Origin: Idiomarina sp. A28L
GTDB taxonomy: Bacteria > Pseudomonadota > Gammaproteobacteria > Enterobacterales > Alteromonadaceae
DNA length: 64,000 nt
Assembly: GCF_000218785.1 (NCBI RefSeq)
Contig: NZ_AFPO01000026.1
Coordinates: forward strand, 1 to 64,000
Reading direction: 5' to 3'
The notes under the pieces were generated by a model. It was given only the letters and a program-made list of their open reading frames with translations, searched no databases and was not told the DNA's origin. The first letter of the stretch is position 1. Each line of letters starts with the position of its first letter. Positions 26,454 through 36,500 of the stretch are shown in pieces. A program made the position numbers and the translations under genes.

Positions 26454-28094
26454 TTAGGCTCCTCGCTCAATTAAGTAATTCAAATATTCATCGCGGAGTT
26501 CATTTTTACGTACTTTTCCAGTGCCCGTTTTCGGCAGCTCAACCACAAATTCAACCGCATCTGGGGTCCACCATTTAGCAATTTTGCCTTGTAAATGATT
26601 CAAAATATCTTGCTGCTCTGCACGTTCACCCTGATTCAGCACCACTAAGAGTAAAGGCCGTTCATCCCATTTAGGGTGTTTAACTCCTACAACCGCGCAC
26701 TCATTCACCAACGGATGCAAGCTAACAATGTTTTCAATTTCGAGCGAGCTAATCCATTCTCCACCGCTTTTAATTACATCTTTCTTTCGATCCACAACAC
26801 GCATATAGCCATGTTTATCAATAACGGCGATGTCACCAGTGCCAAGCCAGCCATTTGGGAAACTACTTAAATCATCATTTTTATAATACTGATTACAAAT
26901 CCAAGGCCCCCGCACCCGAAGCTCGCCGGTGCTTTCACCATCATGAGCTACGGCCACATCATCGGCATCAAATATTTCCATTTCCACGCCAAAGGCAGCA
27001 CGGCCAGCGGTGGTTTGCAGCTTGTAGCGCTGCTCTTTCGGGAGCGCCATAATCGCTGGCGTTGGTGGCAAGCTAGTAGCCAAAGGCGCGGTTTCTGTCA
27101 TGCCCCAAATCGGTTGCCAATAAACGTTATAACGCTCTGCATAAGTACGAACCATGCCTATGGGTGATGCAGCGCCACCCACGCAAACCCGCTCTAACGG
27201 TGTATCGCTAATTTGTTTCTCTTGCAGATAATTGTGCAATGTTAACCATATGGTAGGCACACCCAAACCCACATTCACCTTCTCGCTATCGATCAGCTCC
27301 CACATGCTGGTGCCATCCATGCCACTGCCTGGCAATACCAATTTAGCGCCAGCAAGCGGGGCGGCATAAGGCGCACCCCAGGCACTTGCGTGGTACATAG
27401 TTACCATAGGTAATAAAACGGTATCGGCACGCAAATCAAGTAAGGCAGCCGATACCGTAGCTTGCGCATGTAAAACCAACGCCCGATGCGAATAGCAAAC
27501 ACCTTTAGGATTACCCGTAGTGCCAGATGTGTAACAAAGCGAAGCCGCATGATCTTCATTGAAACGCGGCCAATCATAAGTATCTGGTTGATTGCCGATA
27601 AGCTCCTCGTAACAAAGTAAATTAGGAAGCGATGATTTCGGCATGTGCTCGCGGTCGGTTAGCACAATGTAACCCTTCACTGTAGGAAGTTGCTCTTGAA
27701 TATCTTCGAGCATGGCTACAAAACCAAGATCAACAAACACATATTTATCTTCGGCGTGATTAATGATGTATTCAATCTGCTCAGCGAATAGCCGCGGGTT
27801 TACTGTATGCAAAATGGCACCTACGCCAGAAACCGCATAATACAATTCAAGATGGCGATAAGTATTCCAAGCCATAGAAGCCACGCAATCATCCATGCCC
27901 ACACCAAGCCCATCAAGTGCATGCGCCAGCTGACAACTGCGGCGCCAACATTCTGCATAATTGGTGCGGTGAATATCACCCTCAAGCCGCCGGCTTACAA
28001 CCTCCTGCTCTGGAAACTGCTGCCGGGCATAATCAAGCAAATCAATAACCAATAATTGGGTATTCATCATATTGCCGTTTAGATTGCCATGCAT
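26454..28094 (-). CDS. AMP-forming acyl-CoA synthetase
   Basis: A 546-residue member of the ANL superfamily that activates a carboxylic acid to its CoA thioester via an acyl-adenylate. Seen: SLCYTSGTTGNPKGVCYSHRAL (P-loop), IWGMTETAPLA (adenylate pocket), GWLGTGDIAVID and YMRVVDRKKDVIKSGGEWISSLEIEN (hinge), and PKTGTGKVRKNELR with the catalytic Lys. The pattern resembles medium- or long-chain fatty-acid ligases (AlkK/FadD-like). ATG at 28094 has AGGAG 7 bases upstream. It sits between the GntP permease and the exported hydrolase in one minus-strand unit. Confidence 0.9.
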   Translation of the reverse strand: MHGNLNGNMMNTQLLVIDLLDYARQQFPEQEVVSRRLEGDIHRTNYAECWRRSCQLAHALDGLGVGMDDCVASMAWNTYRHLELYYAVSGVGAILHTVNPRLFAEQIEYIINHAEDKYVFVDLGFVAMLEDIQEQLPTVKGYIVLTDREHMPKSSLPNLLCYEELIGNQPDTYDWPRFNEDHAASLCYTSGTTGNPKGVCYSHRALVLHAQATVSAALLDLRADTVLLPMVTMYHASAWGAPYAAPLAGAKLVLPGSGMDGTSMWELIDSEKVNVGLGVPTIWLTLHNYLQEKQISDTPLERVCVGGAASPIGMVRTYAERYNVYWQPIWGMTETAPLATSLPPTPAIMALPKEQRYKLQTTAGRAAFGVEMEIFDADDVAVAHDGESTGELRVRGPWICNQYYKNDDLSSFPNGWLGTGDIAVIDKHGYMRVVDRKKDVIKSGGEWISSLEIENIVSLHPLVNECAVVGVKHPKWDERPLLLVVLNQGERAEQQDILNHLQGKIAKWWTPDAVEFVVELPKTGTGKVRKNELRDEYLNYLIERGA

Positions 28095-28168
28095 TCCACT
28101 TCTCCTACTGCAATTCGTTTTTTAGGTAATGTTTAAATAACTTCCGAAGCGATTTCTAAAAGCTAAGG

Positions 28169-29464
28169 TTAAAACAAGTTAAATAACAAGATGGCAATAC
28201 TTAAACCAATCACCGGCACTACTACCGTTACAGCGCCAACAGCCCAATAGGCATCTTTGTGTGTTTCATTACAAATACCGCGAATAGTGGTTACTACATA
28301 ACCGTTATGTGGCAGCGAATCGAGTGCACCAGAGGAAATAGATACTACCCGGTGTAACTGATCTGGGCTCACGCCAGCGGCTAAGTAATGCGGCCCAACT
28401 TCGGGCAATGCAATGACCTGCCCGCCCGATGCAGAGCCGGTTAACCCCGCAATTACACTTACCGCAACGGCTGCACCCACTAATTCATTACCAGGTAGCG
28501 ATGTCATGGCTACCACTGCTTGTTCAAACGCCGGTGTAACGCGCGCCACGGCTCCGAACCCTACAACTGCAGCCGTATTACCAATCGCCACTAAAGCGCC
28601 AGTAGTAGCTTGCCCAAGCGCATGTTGCATATCATTAAAGAACTTCCAGTTAATCGCCATAATGGCTAACACACCACCGGTAAGCGCGATTATTAATGCC
28701 ATTTGCGAATACTTCTCATGAAATAAAAATGAGAGTGTGAGTACAACGATTAATGGAATAAGGCCGGTAATTGGGTGTGGGCGGCGGCGATCTACTAGTT
28801 TTGGATCGCTAGCACGCTCAACAAAGTGCTCGCCCCGAGCTACTGCCTTATTAATGATTTTCATCAACCACCAATAGCCGATAATTGCCATGATAATGGC
28901 TACTACCAAACTCACTTCCCATGCTGCATAGGGCGAAGTGCCTAAGTATTGGATTGGAATCCAGTTTTGAATTTCCGGTGAGCCTGCCGATGTCATAGTG
29001 AAAGTAACAGAACCAAATGCGAGTGCTGCAGGAATAAAGCGACGTGGAAGGTTTGCATCTTTAAATAAGCTTAACGCCATTGGGTATACTGAGAACGCCA
29101 CTACGAAAACGCTCACACCACCATAGGTAAGAATGGCACAAGCAAGCACAACCGCCATTACCGCTTGTTTTTTACCGAGCTTATTAATAATCCACTCAGC
29201 CACACTATCAGCAGCCCCCGTATCTTCCATAAATTTACCGAAGATAGAGCCGAGCAAAAACATAAAGAACCAAGAGGCTACAAAGCCAGAAAAGCCATTC
29301 ATGTAGTTCTCAACAAAATTCACATCACCAAGAAATACCGGAATGCCACTACATAGTGCTACGATTAGCGCACAAACGGGGGCGCTGATAAAAAGATTCC
29401 ACCCGCGTAGAGTGAGCAATATAAGTAATATAAGCCCGCCCACCAAACCAATCATACTCAGCAT
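28169..29464 (-). CDS. GntP-family carboxylate permease
   Basis: An inner-membrane transporter of about 431 residues in the GntP / gluconate:H+ symporter superfamily, with roughly 12 membrane segments. Characteristic parts: FLLGSIFGKFMEDTGAADSVAEWI, LTYGGVSVFVVAFSVYPMALSLF, and GLTGSASGGQVIALPEVGPHYLAAGVSPDQLHRVVSISSGALDSLPHNGYVVT. This branch is often linked to fatty- or hydroxy-acid CoA genes; the substrate is not determined. ATG at 29464 is chosen, with AGAGG 5 bases before it; a GTG two codons upstream is the alternative. It is the first gene of a likely gntP - acyl-CoA synthetase - hydrolase operon. Confidence 0.88.
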   Translation of the reverse strand: MLSMIGLVGGLILLILLTLRGWNLFISAPVCALIVALCSGIPVFLGDVNFVENYMNGFSGFVASWFFMFLLGSIFGKFMEDTGAADSVAEWIINKLGKKQAVMAVVLACAILTYGGVSVFVVAFSVYPMALSLFKDANLPRRFIPAALAFGSVTFTMTSAGSPEIQNWIPIQYLGTSPYAAWEVSLVVAIIMAIIGYWWLMKIINKAVARGEHFVERASDPKLVDRRRPHPITGLIPLIVVLTLSFLFHEKYSQMALIIALTGGVLAIMAINWKFFNDMQHALGQATTGALVAIGNTAAVVGFGAVARVTPAFEQAVVAMTSLPGNELVGAAVAVSVIAGLTGSASGGQVIALPEVGPHYLAAGVSPDQLHRVVSISSGALDSLPHNGYVVTTIRGICNETHKDAYWAVGAVTVVVPVIGLSIAILLFNLF

Positions 29465-29545
29465 AAACACCTCTTTTTTTATTATTCGATGCGCACATCA
29501 GCGTTTTCGTAATTGAGCGTTATTGTCGGCCAAGAACTAAATTCT

Positions 29546-29564
29546 ACCCATAGTACTATGGTAC
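29546..29564. promoter_or_regulatory. palindromic operator candidate between divergent GntP and TonB receptor
   Basis: A perfect 14-bp palindrome CCATAGTACTATGG (29548-29561) is extended by TAC/GTA to near 18 bp with one inserted C. It lies in the middle of the 187-bp divergent region, about 85 bases from each start, where a single dimeric repressor could control both directions. No regulator gene is adjacent. Confidence 0.5.
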
Positions 29565-29651
29565 AGGTCACAAATTCCTCAACTTAGGCTAATGTTGCAT
29601 CCGTAACAAAAATATAACGTCTGGAAAAGACAAACCCTTGGGGGAAGCAAG

Positions 29652-31955
29652 ATGAAATCAACTACATTTACAAACCAGCAGTTTCGCCGCAACCTATGTG
29701 CCGCTGCTGTAGCCAGTGCTCTACTTGGTATAGCCATGCCAGCAGTAGCGCAAGATACAGATGAAGAAGAGCAAGCCACGCGCCTTGAGCGCATCGAAGT
29801 AACCGCTCGCCGTACTACGGAAAATCTACAAGAAGTTCCAGTTGCCGTAACATCGGTGAGTGGTGCAGAGATTCTTGAACGTGGCATTTCCAACATACTG
29901 GAAATTGCTCAGTTTTCACCGAATACAACATTACAAACAAGCCGTGCTACCAACTCAACTATCACCGCTTTTATTCGTGGTGTTGGTCAAGAAGACCCAC
30001 TCTGGGGTTATGAGCCTGGGGTAGGTATCTATATTGATGATATCTATGTGGCTCGCCCGCAAGGTGCAGTGCTTGATATTCTGAACGTTGAACGTATCGA
30101 AGTGTTGCGCGGCCCACAAGGCACCCTTTATGGGAAGAACACCATTGGTGGTGCAGTTAAATATGTAACTCGCCGGATGTCTGGAGATCGTGAATTTTCG
30201 GTTTCCGGTACGGTAGGTAGCTACAATCAGCGTGATCTTAAAGTAACTGGTGAAATGCCACTTATTGAAAACACATTGTACTTTGGATTTGGCTACGCAA
30301 ATCTTCAACGCGATGGTTATGGTTCATTCTTAACGAGTGATTTACCAAACCAAGATCGTGAAAACTACAATAAAGATGTGCAAGCAATGCGTGCAACATT
30401 GGAATGGTATCCATCAGATACTACCTTTGTGCGTTTGGCTTGGGATAAAACAGATGATGAATCAAACTCAAAAGGTGGCTATCGCTTACTACCTAGTTTA
30501 CTAACCGATGCACCTGTTCCAGATAGCTTTTATGATTCTTACACCAGCTTACCTACTGAGAATAAAGTTGAAACAGAAGGCCTAAGCTTACTGATCGAAC
30601 AAGAAATTAATGAAGAATGGCAATTCCGTTCGATTACCGCGAATCGTGAAAACTATTCTCCGGTAAATATCGATTTCGATAATACTTCGCTACGTATCTT
30701 TGATGTTCCAGCCATTTATGATGATAAGTGGTTCACGCAAGAATTCCAGCTCAACTACAGCTCAGATAACTTAAGCTTTGTATCCGGCTTGTATTACTAC
30801 GATGCTGATTCATGCGGTACCTTCGATGCCATCCTTGAGGTGCTTGGCCAAGCTGCTTTTGGTACACCTGGCTTAACACGTGAAGTTTCTGGTTGTTCGA
30901 ACAGCAAAAGCCAAGCGATTTACGGCCAAGGTAGCTACCAGTTAAACGACCAATGGTCTTTTACTGCCGGCTTACGCTACACACGTGATGAGAAAGAAGC
31001 GCTTGTACGTAACGGGTTAATTTTCGATACCGTATATCCAGAATCAGGCTGGATTCCAGGTTATGTTCGTGGCCCAGAGGTTGGCACACCAGTAGTGTTA
31101 GATGATAGCCAAACATGGAATAAAGTTACCCCACGTTTGGGTGCTGAGTATCGCTACAGTGCAGATACCATGTTTTATGCAAGCTTTGGCCAAGGTTTCA
31201 AATCAGGTACGTTTAACCCGCGTGCTGAAACTGCAGAGCCTGCAGCAAACCCAGAAGATGTGTATTCATATGAAGTGGGTGTGAAAAGCGATATTACTGA
31301 CCGCCTACGGGTAAATGCTACGGTATTTATGCTCGACCATGAAAACCGCCAGTACGTTTCAGTAATACCAGATCCAAATGATGCAACTGTTCTGAATCAG
31401 CGGTTAGCTAACGTTGGTGAATCAGATGCAACCGGTTTAGAGCTCGAGTTCACTTGGATCGCAACCAACGATTTAACCATTTACGGCAACGTTGGCTTGA
31501 TTGATGCGAGCTTCAATAACGTTTTAAGTTTTGATGCGCAAGGTAATCAAATCGATATCACTGATCAGTTTGTTATCACTAATACACCTGATACCACAGC
31601 GAATATTGGCTTTAGCTATGATCTTCGAGTTGCGAACGGTGATCTCGTGATCAATGGTAACTACAGCTACCGCAGCAGCTACGGTTTAACAGAGCTAAAT
31701 AACCTGTTAACCCAAGATGCGTATGGCGTTTTGAACCTTGGTGTGAACTGGTACAGCGGAAGTGGTAAATGGCGTGTAGGTGTGCATGGTAAAAACCTAA
31801 CGAATGAAAAATTCCTCGTTGGTAACTATGCATTCCTTACGCCAGATGCAAATAACCCTGGCGAGTTCTTACCTGGGTTAGGTGGCGATACTACACTGAT
31901 TGGCTACTATGGCGATCCACGCACAGTATCACTCACTGTTGGGTACCGTTTCTAA
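29652..31955 (+). CDS. TonB-dependent outer-membrane receptor (FecA/Fiu-like)
   Basis: A 767-residue TonB receptor. Signal peptide ends SALLGIAMPAVAQD; TonB box LERIEVTARR; plug with QEVPVAVTSVSGAEILERGI and VERIEVLRGPQGTLYGKNTIGGAVKYVTRR (very typical); barrel with FYASFGQGFKSGTFNPR and C-terminal TLIGYYGDPRTVSLTVGYRF with terminal Phe. GGGGGAAG sits just before ATG. Many relatives in marine bacteria import carbohydrates, lipids or aromatics rather than iron. It diverges from the GntP permease over a region with a palindrome, suggesting joint control with the carboxylate genes. It ends at a strong terminator. Confidence 0.93.
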   Translation: MKSTTFTNQQFRRNLCAAAVASALLGIAMPAVAQDTDEEEQATRLERIEVTARRTTENLQEVPVAVTSVSGAEILERGISNILEIAQFSPNTTLQTSRATNSTITAFIRGVGQEDPLWGYEPGVGIYIDDIYVARPQGAVLDILNVERIEVLRGPQGTLYGKNTIGGAVKYVTRRMSGDREFSVSGTVGSYNQRDLKVTGEMPLIENTLYFGFGYANLQRDGYGSFLTSDLPNQDRENYNKDVQAMRATLEWYPSDTTFVRLAWDKTDDESNSKGGYRLLPSLLTDAPVPDSFYDSYTSLPTENKVETEGLSLLIEQEINEEWQFRSITANRENYSPVNIDFDNTSLRIFDVPAIYDDKWFTQEFQLNYSSDNLSFVSGLYYYDADSCGTFDAILEVLGQAAFGTPGLTREVSGCSNSKSQAIYGQGSYQLNDQWSFTAGLRYTRDEKEALVRNGLIFDTVYPESGWIPGYVRGPEVGTPVVLDDSQTWNKVTPRLGAEYRYSADTMFYASFGQGFKSGTFNPRAETAEPAANPEDVYSYEVGVKSDITDRLRVNATVFMLDHENRQYVSVIPDPNDATVLNQRLANVGESDATGLELEFTWIATNDLTIYGNVGLIDASFNNVLSFDAQGNQIDITDQFVITNTPDTTANIGFSYDLRVANGDLVINGNYSYRSSYGLTELNNLLTQDAYGVLNLGVNWYSGSGKWRVGVHGKNLTNEKFLVGNYAFLTPDANNPGEFLPGLGGDTTLIGYYGDPRTVSLTVGYRF

Positions 31956-31999
31956 GTAGTACGGTAACGTTAAAAGTACTTCTCTCTGGTACTCTTATT

Positions 32000-32034
32000 G
32001 CCACCGTTATTGTTCAATAGCGGTGGCTTTTTTC
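32000..32034 (+). terminator. intrinsic terminator after the TonB receptor
   Basis: Stem GCCACCGTTATTG / CAATAGCGGTGGC with a TT loop, followed by six T. A strong rho-independent terminator 45 bases after the receptor stop. Confidence 0.9.
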
Positions 32035-32098
32035 TACCAATTTTGAAGCTCGGCTTGCAGGTTTGCCATGCATCCGGTACAACAAGGTTCCATGCCCA

Positions 32099-32764
32099 AT
32101 GAAAAAGACGAATAGCATGGCTAGAGCCATTATTGCTGATGATCACCCACTATTTCGGTCAGCCTTAAAGCAAGCATTAGCTGCTACCCTTGGCAGTGAT
32201 GTATTGGAGGCAGAAAATTTTACCGAACTGCAAACTGTGCTCGAGCAAGAGCGGCAGGTGGAGTTGTTATTTCTTGATCTCAACATGCCAGGAAATCGCG
32301 GGCTTACAGGCCTTACAGCGGTTCGCAATCAATTTCCTGATGTATTAATTCTTATTGTTTCTGCGAATGAGAGTATTGATGTTATTCGCCGCGCTATGGC
32401 GTTTGGCGCCAGCGCTTATGTACCAAAATCGGCACCACTACCCATGCTGATGAATGCGGTTGATGCCGTATTGAGTGGTGATAGTTGGCTTCCCGAACAC
32501 TTAAAAGATGAGCTTAATCGGCCTGCAAATGCCGCCAGCCAGGATTTTGCCAGTAAACTTGAACAACTTACACCACAGCAATTCAAAGTACTCACCTGCA
32601 TTGCCGATGGGCTATTGAATAAGCAAATCGCCTATGAACTGGATGTGCAGGAAACCACTATTAAGCAGCACGTATCGGCAATTTTACGAAAGCTCGGGGT
32701 AATTAACCGAACGCAAGCTGGGGTTATTTTCCACGATATGTTGAAAGCGGATGAGGAAGAATAA
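32099..32764 (+). CDS. crbR: CrbR/ErdR-like LuxR-family response regulator
   Basis: A response regulator of about 221 residues: receiver domain (IIADDHPLFR with the acidic pair, phospho-acceptor Asp in LLFLDLNMPG, Lys in YVPKSAP) followed by a LuxR-type HTH (LTPQQFKVLTCIADGLLNKQIAYELDVQETTIKQHVSAILRKLGVINRTQAG). It belongs to the CrbR/ErdR type, known from Vibrio and Pseudomonas to activate acetyl-CoA synthetase with the kinase CrbS/MxtR. Such a kinase lies 0.8 kb downstream on the same strand. The start is uncertain: ATG 32099 or ATG 32117 (MARAIIADD); the longer frame to 32063 is unlikely. Confidence 0.85.
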   Translation: MKKTNSMARAIIADDHPLFRSALKQALAATLGSDVLEAENFTELQTVLEQERQVELLFLDLNMPGNRGLTGLTAVRNQFPDVLILIVSANESIDVIRRAMAFGASAYVPKSAPLPMLMNAVDAVLSGDSWLPEHLKDELNRPANAASQDFASKLEQLTPQQFKVLTCIADGLLNKQIAYELDVQETTIKQHVSAILRKLGVINRTQAGVIFHDMLKADEEE

Positions 32765-32804
32765 CTTTGCCGCGCTAATTGAGCCACTTATTTATCGGCT
32801 ACGA

Positions 32805-33470
32805 TTAAGCCTTACGAAATACCGCAACATCTTTATGCAGTTCAATGAGCTCTATTTCCCAGTGGGTTGCTATCCATTGAAAGGTTTCATCGCGGAAAAA
32901 GGTGATGTGCGTTGGATCAAGAATATAGTTCCACTTTTGATACCGTTCGATGGTTTTCGGTCGTTGTGTCATGATAACCAGCAACCCACCTGCGTTCAGA
33001 AGCGGCACTAATTGATCTAACACTTGCCGAGGTTGAGGCAAATGTTCAAATACCTCGGTGCTAGTAATAAAATCATAATTTTGCTGTAAGCGTTCAGGAA
33101 TATTAGCATAAAAAATATCGTAATCTAGGCAGTGCATACCTGATTCATTGAGCATTATTGATAACGTTGGCCCCGGGCCGGAACCAAAATCGATACCTTG
33201 CGAGCCTTTCGGCAACAAACGTAACACTGGTTCTGCTGCCCGTGATAAAAACTTCCGGTAGCCTGGATCGTTTGGCTTATTATCGTGTTGATCGTAAATT
33301 GCTAGGGCTTCATCATCAGAAACATGAAACTTTTCGGGCACAAAAACAAGCTTACAACGCTGGCAATTATAGTGTTCACGCCCCTGCAAATACTTGCGGG
33401 TTTCAACAAGCCAAGGTTCATCATGAGTGGTTTGTAAGCAAAGTGGGCAGCAAATAGGCTGGTGTTTCAA
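32805..33470 (-). CDS. zinc-ribbon class I SAM methyltransferase
   Basis: A methyltransferase of about 221 residues with an N-terminal zinc-binding knuckle (CCPLC...CQRC) and a class I fold: GIDFGSGPGPTLSIML as SAM motif I, FITSTEVFEHLPQPRQVL, and LLNAGGLLVIMTQRP. The DPTHITFF block is typical of the family. The substrate is unknown. The longest frame starts at a TTG (33548), but TTG at 33470 has GGAG 7 bases upstream and gives a start close to the Cys knuckle, as in relatives; I prefer it. It lies antisense between crbR and crbS. Confidence 0.8.
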   Translation of the reverse strand: MKHQPICCPLCLQTTHDEPWLVETRKYLQGREHYNCQRCKLVFVPEKFHVSDDEALAIYDQHDNKPNDPGYRKFLSRAAEPVLRLLPKGSQGIDFGSGPGPTLSIMLNESGMHCLDYDIFYANIPERLQQNYDFITSTEVFEHLPQPRQVLDQLVPLLNAGGLLVIMTQRPKTIERYQKWNYILDPTHITFFRDETFQWIATHWEIELIELHKDVAVFRKA

Positions 33471-33579
33471 GGTATCGCTCCGAGTGCCTGAGTATAAATA
33501 GCGAGGCTCTATGGTAAAGCCTGAGCGCTCAGAAGCAATAAATTTCAAAACCTTGGGTTAGAAAAAAAGAGAATCATTT

Positions 33580-36500
33580 ATGTTGCCAGCTTACCTCGTT
33601 ATTTTTGTTGCCCTCGCATATTTAGCGGTGCTGTTTTTAATTGCATCCCGTGGCGAAAAGCAACAGCAAGATAAGCCTCGGCCATGGCGCTACTCGCTAG
33701 TTCTTGGCGTGCATTGCACCACTTGGGCATTCTACGGCACGGTAACGCAAGCAGCTCATTATGGCTGGTGGTTTGCCCCTACTTACCTTGGCGGCATCCT
33801 TATTTTCTTGTTCGCTCATGGCTTCTTAATGAAGCTTCTAACCGTGGTGAAGCAACAAAACCTTACCTCAATTGCCGATTTGCTCGGTTCCCGCTATGGC
33901 AAATCGCACAGCATTGCCGTGTTCGTAACCTTTATTTCATTGGTTGCTTTAGTTCCTTATATTGCCCTGCAATTGCGCGCAGTAAGCGCGAGCTTTTCTG
34001 CCGTTACTGGTGTTGATGCCACGCGTATCCCCTGGTTTACCGATGTAAGTGCGGGTGTTGCGGTGGTGATGATTCTGTTTGCTATTCTATTTGGTGCGCG
34101 CAAGCTGAGCTTATCAGAAAAGCACCCAGGGCTAATGGATGCTGTGGCCTTTGAATCGATTATAAAGCTTCTTAGTTTTGCGCTCGTTGGCCTTTTTTGC
34201 ACCTATCAGTTATTCAACGGCTTCACTGATTTATTCATACAAGCGGCAGCGGCGCCTTTGGCTCAGGAGGCCTTAGAAGGCTTACCGAACGGCACTTACA
34301 TTTACATTACGCACATGCTGCTCGGTGCTTTAGCAATGTTTTTGTTGCCGCGGCAATTTCATGTCAACTTCATTGAAAATACTCACCCGGATGAATTAAA
34401 AGCAGCGCGTTGGGCGTTCCCTTTGTATTTATTCGCAATCAATTTTTTCATTCTCCCTATTACCCTTGCAGGCATTTTACTCGTGCCCGAAAGCCGCGGC
34501 GAAGATATGTTCATGTTGGCATTACCGGTGCTCATGGATCGGCCCGATATTAGTATGATTGCGTTTATCGGTGGCTTAGCGGCGGCCACTAGTATGGTAA
34601 TTATGGCCACATTAGCGCTTAGTATTATGATTTCGAATGATGTATTCACGCCGCTGTGGTTGCGCTGGCGTAAAGCCAAACAACAAGAGTTTAAGCTTAC
34701 CTCTGGCGTTGTGCTTACCATTCGCAGGCTTACCATGGTGCTCATCATTTCATTGGCCTATTTGTACCATGAGGCTACTGAAAGCGGCGTTCCATTAGTA
34801 AGTAATGGGCTGATTGCCATGGCATTACTTGCACAGTTGGGGCCTGCACTTATCGGTGGGTTAGTTTGGCAACGAAGCAGCCGTATAGGCGCCATAGCCG
34901 GGCTAAGTGCGGGTACGATTATATGGGCAATTCTGTTGCTGCTACCTTCGCTCAGCAGCAGCCAGCAACTTACCGATTTAGCCATTAGTAACAGTATTCT
35001 TATTAGCTTATCGACCAATATTCTGCTGTTCGTTTTGGTTTCTTTATTCCTTCCTGATAGCTCGGTTGATCGTAAACATGCGCAGCGGTATTTGCAGCCC
35101 AATGCCGATTACACCGATGTGAGTTCTCGGCCACACGTAAGCTGGGGTAAGCTCCGTTCGGTACTCAGCCGCTTTATTGATGCAAAAGATACCGTGCAAC
35201 TAGATAAGCGGTTGGGCCTCACATTAGCCGCAGCTCCCGCTGAAGGGTTGGTGCCTCCGGTATTGTTGCAGCGCGTTGAACGTGAACTCGCCGGCGCCGT
35301 TGGCAGTGCCGCAAGCCGCTTGATTTTGCATGGGCTGGCACGCACATCGGAAGTAAACGCGGAAGCAATGGCTGATTGGGCCACCGAGGCTTCCCGCCTG
35401 TATCGGTTCAATCGTGAGCTATTGCAAGCCAGCGTAGAAAATATTCCACAAGGCATTAGTGTAATAGATAAAGATCTTCGATTAGTTGCCTGGAACCGGC
35501 GCTATTTAGAAATTTTCAATTACCCCGATGGTTTTATTCATGCCGGAATGCCGGTTGTTGAGCTGTTGCGCTACAACGCCAAACGAGGCCTATTTGGCGA
35601 CCCCGATGCAGATATCCAAGAAGAAGTTAACAAGCGCTTAAATTACCTCCGCCGTGGTAGCAGCTATCGCTACCAGCGCCAGCATGAAGGCCGCGTTATC
35701 GAACTACAAGGCAACCCTATGCCCGAAGGCGGCTTTGTTACGGCATACACCGACGTAACGAAATTGGTTAAGGCACAAGAAGAACTGCACAGCATTAACC
35801 AAGAGCTAGAAAACCGCGTAAAGGAGCGTACTCAGGAGCTTACGGAAGCCAACAGCTTAATGGAGCTCGCAAAGCGAGCTGCAGAAGAAGCGCATTTGAG
35901 TAAATCACGGTTTTTTGCCGCTGCAGGCCATGATCTTATGCAACCGTTTAATGCCGCATCATTGTTTTGTGAAATGTTACAGCAGCGCTTAGAGCACGCT
36001 GAACAACAAGAAGAGTTTGCTTTAGCTGCGCAAATTCAGCAATCACTCAGCAATGCTGAAGAATTACTTACCATGCTATTGGAAATGACCAAGCTCGAAT
36101 CAGGTAACTTGAAACCCGATATTCAGCAAGTGCCATTAAACGATGTATTACTGCCGCTCGCTGAATCATTTAGTATCTTAGCCAAAGAAAAGGGCATTAC
36201 GCTTCGAGTAAAGCCCACCAAAGCATTGGTAGTAACCGATAAGCGCCTGCTTTCGAGAGTGATTCAAAATCTTATTTCTAACGCCATTCGCTACACCGAT
36301 AGTGGCCGAGTTTTGTGTGGTGTTCGCCGCCGCGATAAACATTCGATTGAGCTACAAATTATCGATACTGGCCGTGGTATTCCGGCTGATAAACAAAACG
36401 AAATATTCAAAGAGTTCCACCAGCTCGGCGATCAAGCTGATAATCCTGGATTGGGGCTTGGTTTAGCTATTGTTGAAAGGATGTGCAGGCTATTACAGAT

